64,000 nucleotides of DNA from Parapristionchus giblindavisi (Eukaryota; Nematoda; Chromadorea; Rhabditida; Diplogasteridae), in contig CALSFV010000314.1 in NCBI GenBank assembly GCA_943737045.1, positions 179,001-243,000 on the forward strand, written 5' to 3'. Shown piece after piece: positions 58,523 through 64,000 of this stretch (positions are counted from its first letter, which is position 1; each line of letters begins with the position of its first letter). Under the pieces are notes generated by a model. The model ran no database searches. It was not told where the DNA came from and saw only the letters and a list, made by a program, of their open reading frames with translations. Made by a program: the position numbers and the translations under genes.

Positions 58523-58967
58523 CTAGGGAATGGTATCTGTGCCGGATGAAACTACGGGAAGTGACCTACATAGCGATAATCAGCATGGCCGATTTAGTAA
58601 GAATCAATTTTCAAAGTCTGCTATTTATCGATTTTTTTAAGCGAGACCCGTCACATATCCGTCGCACGTAAGGCAACCAAAAATTAATTTTTTTACTTGA
58701 TTTCCATTAAAACATCAATTTCATTGCTTGAATTACCATACAGACATTAAATGTTGTCGGGAGAATCGAACTCGTGTGCAAAAAGGTAAAAGAACGAAAA
58801 AAATTAATTTTTGGCTGTCTTACGCGCGGCGGATATGTGACGGGTTTAGCTTAAAAAATCGATCAATAGCAGACTTTGAAAATTGATTCTTAATAAGTCG
58901 GCCATGCTGATTATTGCTATGTAGGTCACTTCCCGTAGTTTCATCAGGTACAGATACCATTCCCTAG
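58523..58967. mobile_element. Harbinger-type MITE, long copy
   Basis: Inverted ends CTAGGGAATGGTATCTG and its complement, flanked by TAA on each side. Arms contain GACCTACATAGCGATAATCA. The 3-bp TWA target duplication suits PIF/Harbinger. Confidence 0.75.
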
Positions 58968-59323
58968 TAAGTGATTCAATGGTATATTTCATCTGACAAT
59001 TGATCACTCGCACACTGCTTTCTAAACTAAATAAAGATTTTGGGGTTTTGATATTTACAAGCGGTGTCCAAGCCCGCGAAGTTAAATGGGCGAGAATCAC
59101 TATGTAAGCACGATAAAGCAGAAGGAGAAGTAGGAGCCACATATCGTTGTATAAGTACAGGTTCAAAAGTGTTTATGTAAAGTAAATTTATCCTATTAAT
59201 AAAACAAACCGGGGGACGATCGGCCAAGTACGAAGAAAGTTATAGCGATTCAAATTTTGGGGCCAAACTTTTGCACGGTAATGTACACTAACAAGAAGAT
59301 AAGCGAGACTAAAAAGATAAATA

Positions 59324-59539
59324 ATGAACAAGACTGTAATATTTCTTCTAACAATGCTTTGTATGGTCAATGGAATCATTGCCAAATCAACGAATTAACC
59401 AATCACACTTGAATGTATCGATGGAGGAGTGAGATTAAGTATTGAGACACCACCATCTTACGAAATCTGTTCTGAAATGAAATGTACGGTCTTACAAAAA
59501 CCAAAAAAAGGCGGAAGGACTCCAGCTATCAGAAGATGA
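59324..59539 (+). pseudogene. Broken secreted or envelope-like protein ORF
   Basis: An ATG at 59324 opens a hydrophobic leader (FLLTMLCMVNGIIA), stopped by TAA at 59396. The same frame then continues for 46 codons with paired cysteines (LECIDGG, YEICSEMKC) to TGA at 59537. A leader followed by a cysteine-rich ectodomain recalls the glycoproteins carried by some nematode LTR retroelements, but the piece is too short to assign. It lies next to a TATA-type X repeat block (59060-59150). Confidence 0.35.
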
Positions 59540-59930
59540 AAAATATTTTAATATAAAGATAGTTATTAAATGTAGAACGATTTAAGCAGATTTAATTTTG
59601 TTATTATACTTCTAGAGAACCGTCGCATAGTATATTTTTAATTAACGTTCAAAAGCTTATTTTCATAACAACTCGATTCTTCGAAATCCTTACTGAAGAG
59701 TGGTACAAGCAAAAGTTGCTTGTATTCGAACGAGGAATCGATTGGTACCAATCCTGAGTCGATCGGAATCTTGCGAGCCGAAATATTTTTTTCGACATAC
59801 CGAACATTTTCTCTTACAGTAACCTTCAGACACAAAATCAAACTTTCTCATATGTACGGCTAAGGTCGCCTGGTTGTGCGCTATTTTATTCCACATAAAT
59901 ATCAAAAAGAAATATTTATGTTTCGCTATG

Positions 59931-60760
59931 TCACCTCCTCCGGTCAAAAAATAAGCTTTCCTGTATCCAATCTCGTAGCTTGGTGGTCTCCCTTACACGT
60001 TCATTTCTCCAGCGATCTCGCAACGTAACTCCTATCATCTTCCGCTCCATCTTCCTCTGGGTGGCACTCAATCTCTCTTTGTCACTCGATCGCAACGCCC
60101 ACACCTCACATCCGTAAAGTACGGTGGAAGTGATGCAACTCTCAAATAACCTTCTCTTTGTTTTCATCGGTAGAAAACGTGATGAAAGCAGATGTGATAA
60201 CTTGGTCCATGCGTACCATCCAAGCTTGATCCGATGCTCGATTTCGTCAGAATGATCAAGGGGAATGGAGATTCTTCCTCCGAGATACGTCGTAGATTGA
60301 ACGAAATTGAATGTCAGGTTTTCGATTTCAATTGGAGCTCGGGTTGTAGTGCACGAGGTGAGCAGTACTGTTTTAGAGGCATTCACCTCAAGTCCAACAC
60401 GGCTGCAGGCTTCCATCAGTTTCTTCAGCATACTTTCCAGTTCCGATCGAGACTTAGCAACAAGGGCAATGTCATCAGCGTACTCTAAGTGGCACAAGTT
60501 CCTTCCATCGATTTGAATCCCATCGTTCTCCTAATCAATATCGTCCATTGCTGAACGAAGAACAACGTTGAAGAGGCGAGGGGAGAGTGTATCACCTTGC
60601 CGCACTCCCCTTCTCACTTTGACTGACACGAGTTCCTCATTGACGCGATTAAGTGTGGATGAAGACTCATACAGACGACGTAGTAGATGGACAAGGGTGG
60701 GATGGGCTCCGAACGACCATAGTGCTTAGTGTAGTCTAAGATAAAGGTTGTCTTATAACA
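59931..60760 (-). pseudogene. RTE-type LINE reverse transcriptase, 5'-truncated remnant
   Basis: On minus: VRRGVRQGDTLSPRLFNVVL, then the catalytic box LEYADDIALVAKS, LEVNASKT, and the C-terminal region with LYGCEVWALRSSDKERLS and RKMERKMIGVTLRDRW. This order is typical of RTE-clade non-LTR retrotransposons, which copy RNA into DNA at the target site. It is defective: a TAG lies between MDDID and ENDGIQIDG, an internal deletion removes the segment after FILDYTK, and the endonuclease domain is absent. Confidence 0.9.
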
Positions 60761-60783
60761 TGTTTACTGTTTCCTTGCGCTTA

Positions 60784-61008
60784 CTAGGGAATGGTTTCTT
60801 TAATGGCAGAAACTACGGGGAATGACCTACATAGCGATAATCAGCATGGTCGACTTAGTAAGAATCAACTTTCAAAAGATGCGGATGATCGATTTTGTAA
60901 ATTCGAACCCGTCGCATATATGCCATGCTAATTGTAAGTCGACCATGCTGATTATCGCCATGTAGGTCATTCACCGTAGTTTCTGCCATCAAAGAAACCA
61001 TTCCCTAG
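60784..61008. mobile_element. Harbinger-type MITE, short copy
   Basis: Same family as 58523-58967, deleted inside: CTAGGGAATGGTTTCTTTAA and its complement, flanked by TTA on each side. Confidence 0.75.
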
Positions 61009-61351
61009 TTAATATGCACCAATGGAAATTCTTCTTTAGCATGTCTTAACCATGATATTCTACAATTCCCGGCAGTCCACGTTTTCTCTCTTTTTTTTTT
61101 AAATTCTGTATCATCTTGCCCTAAGCTCATAACGGTTATTTAGCCATGCAGTATCTATTTAACCTTTTCATAATCAACTTCCCTCACGAGAGTGATGAGT
61201 CCAATTACGTTGAATACTATCGTATCCTCGTGACCATCGATCGAGTACGGTCCATCGATAGAAATCAATGGATTATCGATCGATGACATACCGTATACCT
61301 CCTTCCGTCCATCCATCCGATGACACTGCCGTAGTGAGCATTATCGCGAAC

Positions 61352-61707
61352 GCTCCGCAATTTTAGGGGTGCCAATAATTTGGTCGAAGTGGGGCCAATA
61401 ATTTGGTGGATCTTAAAAGTTGACTCTAAAATTTGGCTATCAGACAAGCCCCACTTTTAAAGTTGAGTAAATAATTTGGTGGTTGAGCCAATAATTTGGT
61501 TCGAAGTGGGGCTATTATTTTAGTCCAAAATTTTAACCAAACTTTGGCTAAAATTTTAGACTAAAATAACAGCCCCACTTCGAACCAAATTATTGGCTCA
61601 ACCACCAAATTATTGACCCAACTTAAAAGTGGGGCTTGTCTGGTAGCCAAATTTAAGGCACCCAAAAATGTTCGACCAAATTATTGGCCCACCTAAAATT
61701 GCGGAGC
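61352..61707. mobile_element. Hairpin MITE with repeated AATAATTTGG words
   Basis: Ends GCTCCGCAATTTTAGG and exact complement. The arms are themselves built of repeats of CCAATAATTTGGT and AGTGGGGC, so the element folds over nearly its full length. Confidence 0.8.
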
Positions 61708-61709
61708 GG

Positions 61710-62260
61710 GCAGAATACACGTTAGTTCAATCATAAGGTCAGATATATATAAGGTGAATGCATAAGCAACGCTCTTTTTCGTCTCGACTACGTTCTTGCA
61801 CTGTTGTTATTGCCATCCTGATTGCAGTAGAGAGGTGGTCCCTCGAGTATCCAGATGATTCAGTTCCAGCGTTTGCTCATAGCGTGAATACCTATCGTTT
61901 GCCCCCGGCAGAATTCACATTCGCGACGGGATGGCGTTCCTCTTCCACTCCGGCTTGAAACAACTTTCAAAATTACCAAGCAGAGGTGTACCACTCACGT
62001 AAGAACGATGAGAAAGTGGGTCATCAAATTCGAGAAACAGAGCTTTTCCTTCGAAGATGAAGACCGACCAATAAAGGAAAATTCACCCAACATAACAATG
62101 CACCCAAATTACCGACTATACGGAAGTATGACCCAATGAACACCATTTATCTATCGTCTCTAGTTCGCCAATCGAACAAGCAAAGTTCGGCGGAGAAATA
62201 GGAGAAATAGAGATGGAGAGAAGAAGAGATAAAGTCGATATCATAAGAACAAGCGCTCAC
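61710..62260. other. Intergenic DNA upstream of the glycine-rich gene
   Basis: A 66-codon frame (61758-61958, plus) follows a TATA-like ATATATATAAGG at only a few bases and has no recognisable homology, so I do not call it a gene. Confidence 0.4.
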
Positions 62261-62268
62261 CCTCCCCC

Positions 62269-62276
62269 TATATAAG
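62269..62276 (+). promoter_or_regulatory. TATA box for the glycine-rich gene
   Basis: TATATAAG about 170 bp before the start codon at 62442; the leader may contain an outron, since TTTAAG precedes the ATG by two bases. Confidence 0.5.
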
Positions 62277-62441
62277 CCAAACTCGTCGTATCAAAAGATC
62301 ATTCGATTTCAATTCCAACTAAATGGCGCCCCTCTTCATTTACACCCTACTTTTTTTTAATTTCCAATCAATCAATTTATATTCGATTTCCTTTGTTCAT
62401 ATATATTTGTATGCCTGCAAAGTGTTGTTATTATTTAAGCA

Positions 62442-63798
62442 ATGCGAATGCGCTTGCTGTTTCTAGTGGGAGTCTGCGTCGCGGTAGTTCTTTCTCAAGG
62501 AGGAGGTAATATTATTGATTATTGACTAAAGAACGATGAATATATTTACAGGACCGCCAGGAACTAGTGGAGGTGGGGGAAGAGGAGGAGGTGGAGGAGG
62601 AGGAGGGGGGAGAGGAGGAGGGGGAGGAGGAGGAGGGGGAAGAGGAGGAGGGGGAGGAGGAGGAGGAGGAGGAAGAGGGGGAGGAGGAGGTTTGTTTTCA
62701 TTTCCGAATTTCTCATATTTTTTCTACCTAACGTTCAATTATTGCAATTATTTATCATATCAGCCATTAGTGCTCAGATGCATAACGTAGCTAAGCCTAA
62801 TTCAATAGTGGATGAGAGACAGAATTTAAAAAAAAACCATACTTCAGGTGGAAGCAATGGAGGAGGAGGTCGAGGAGGAGATGGAACGGGAAATAATGGA
62901 GGAAGTAAGACAAATATATTTATTGTAAAGTTTCAAACTGCACCTTTGGCTGTTTCCATCGAGAGACTCCACAGCAGCATGCAAGATTAGAGATAGAGGT
63001 TTTCCTAGGGAAATAGATCCTGTGGAAATAGAAGCGCGAAACAGTGAAAAATCAATCACCATCTTCATACTCTTTCTTTATCACGAAAAGATACGTTTTA
63101 AAGTAATATCGCAGAGCTAATTTAACTCTCCGAAATATATTGGAACGCTCTCTCATAGTCAGAGACGAAAATGCGGGAGAGTATTGCCAGAGCGGAAGTA
63201 TTCAAATATTCTTAGGATGTGCATTTAAGTTAGTTCGCAATTCTCAGATTATTCTTCCAGGTGGTGGATGGGGTGGAAACGATAATAACAATGGAGGAGG
63301 AGGCTGGGGAGGCAATAACGGAGGCGGTGGAGGAGGATGGGGTACGCACCTTTTTTTAAAATTTTCTATTTATTTATTTGTCTAACTAATTCTAAGAAAA
63401 CACATACATAAGAAACACTGAAATTTCAAAGTAAATATGTAGGAATCTAATAAAATGTCGAATGTACCTTGGCAAGTTGCCAGCAAGCGTAGAAATTCCC
63501 TTAGTCTCGAATATTATAATCCGGAATTTCCAAAGAACTATTTGTCTCTTATGTCAAGATTTTTCATTAAATTTCAGGTGGAAACAATGGGGGAGGCGGT
63601 CGAGGTGGAACGGGAAATAATGGTGGAAGTAAGACAAATTGATATTTAAATCATCGAATGTACTAACCATTCTGGAGAAAATATTAATATATTTAATCGT
63701 CTTATTTTTAAGTCAATTCGAAAGATTATTGATTTCAGATAACGGTGGTGGATGGGGAGGAAACGATAATAACAATGGAGGCGGTGGAGGAGGTTGGG
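62442..63798 (+). CDS. Secreted glycine-rich repeat protein (5' part; continues off the right edge)
   Basis: Exons 62442-62505, 62552-62689, 62848-62904, 63261-63341, 63578-63628 and 63739-63798. The first encodes a signal peptide, MRMRLLFLVGVCVAVVLSQG. The second is almost pure (G)nR. Later exons alternate between a GNNGGGGRGGTGNNGG type and a WGGNDNNNGGGGGW type. Every intron interrupts a codon after its first base, so exons can be gained or lost without frameshift. Such nematode proteins are typically cuticle or antimicrobial-like secreted peptides; the role here is inferred only from composition. The 3' end is not in the window. Confidence 0.8.
63105..63232. mobile_element. Fold-back MITE family A in glycine-rich gene intron
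   Basis: Contains CGCAGAGCTAATTTAACTCT on the left and TTGCCAGAGCGGAAG and GTGCATTTAAG on the right. It enlarges the intron between the exons at 62848-62904 and 63261-63341. Confidence 0.6.
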
Positions 63799-64000
63799 GT
63801 AAGTACATTTACTAATTTGTTTATTTATTTATCTAATTCAATGATCACACATCGGAAAGGCTTATAAGATAAATAGTAGTATAACTTTACTTTGAGTCAT
63901 CTAAAGTTGCAAGCAAACGTAGAAATTTTCTCACAAGGGAAGTGCAATAAATATCTTTTAGACCTATGGATGGGAGTATTTTTCCTCGATAGCTATAGGC

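Overview
The window is nematode nuclear DNA. Genes are split into many short exons (about 50-190 nt) with GT-AG introns, several as short as about 45-55 nt. Extended 3' splice sites of the TTTTCAG type lie one base before start codons, as expected for SL trans-splicing. The spacer DNA is packed with small fold-back transposons. An intron-enriched GATCAAAG motif and many TACGGTA/CTACAGTA words also fit a free-living rhabditid or diplogastrid worm; the genus is a guess (Pristionchus-like, low confidence).

Region 1 (1-17.6 kb) is a tandem array, all on the minus strand, of a two-gene unit. One gene encodes a C-terminal RING-finger protein. The other is a two-domain rhodanese / 3-mercaptopyruvate sulfurtransferase. 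Only the rightmost rhodanese copy (15730-17.6 kb) has the first rhodanese exon. The middle copy lacks that exon and has a 2-nt deletion giving a premature stop. The left copy runs off the window edge. The two RING genes differ in how often they repeat a 75-nt, phase-symmetric exon (two versus three). Comparing the copies gives empty sites for several transposons.

Region 2 (18.7-29.1 kb) is one large minus-strand gene that I traced exon by exon: F-spondin (spon-1). It has a signal peptide, Reeler domain, Spondin_N domain, five thrombospondin type-1 repeats and a Kunitz domain. Its introns hold a hAT-like element with an exact 8-bp target duplication, a TTAA-flanked element carrying a tRNA-like core, several fold-back MITEs, and a pure (AAT)~146 array that ends about eight bases from a splice acceptor.

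Region 3 (31-58.3 kb) is a repeat island with few or no ordinary genes. Two roughly 6-7 kb elements sit head to head as a large palindrome (about 37.0-52.6 kb), and partial copies flank it. Two inverted fragments of a PAPS synthetase (ATP-sulfurylase domain) lie on either side, both disabled. Nested in the island are tRNA-derived SINE-like repeats, a fold-back element with an ORF in each arm, and other hairpin elements.

Region 4 (58.3-64 kb) holds more hairpin MITEs, a truncated RTE-type LINE and a broken secreted-protein ORF. It ends with the 5' part of a secreted glycine-rich protein gene (plus strand) whose exons are all phase-1 symmetric and alternate between two types; this gene continues past the right edge.
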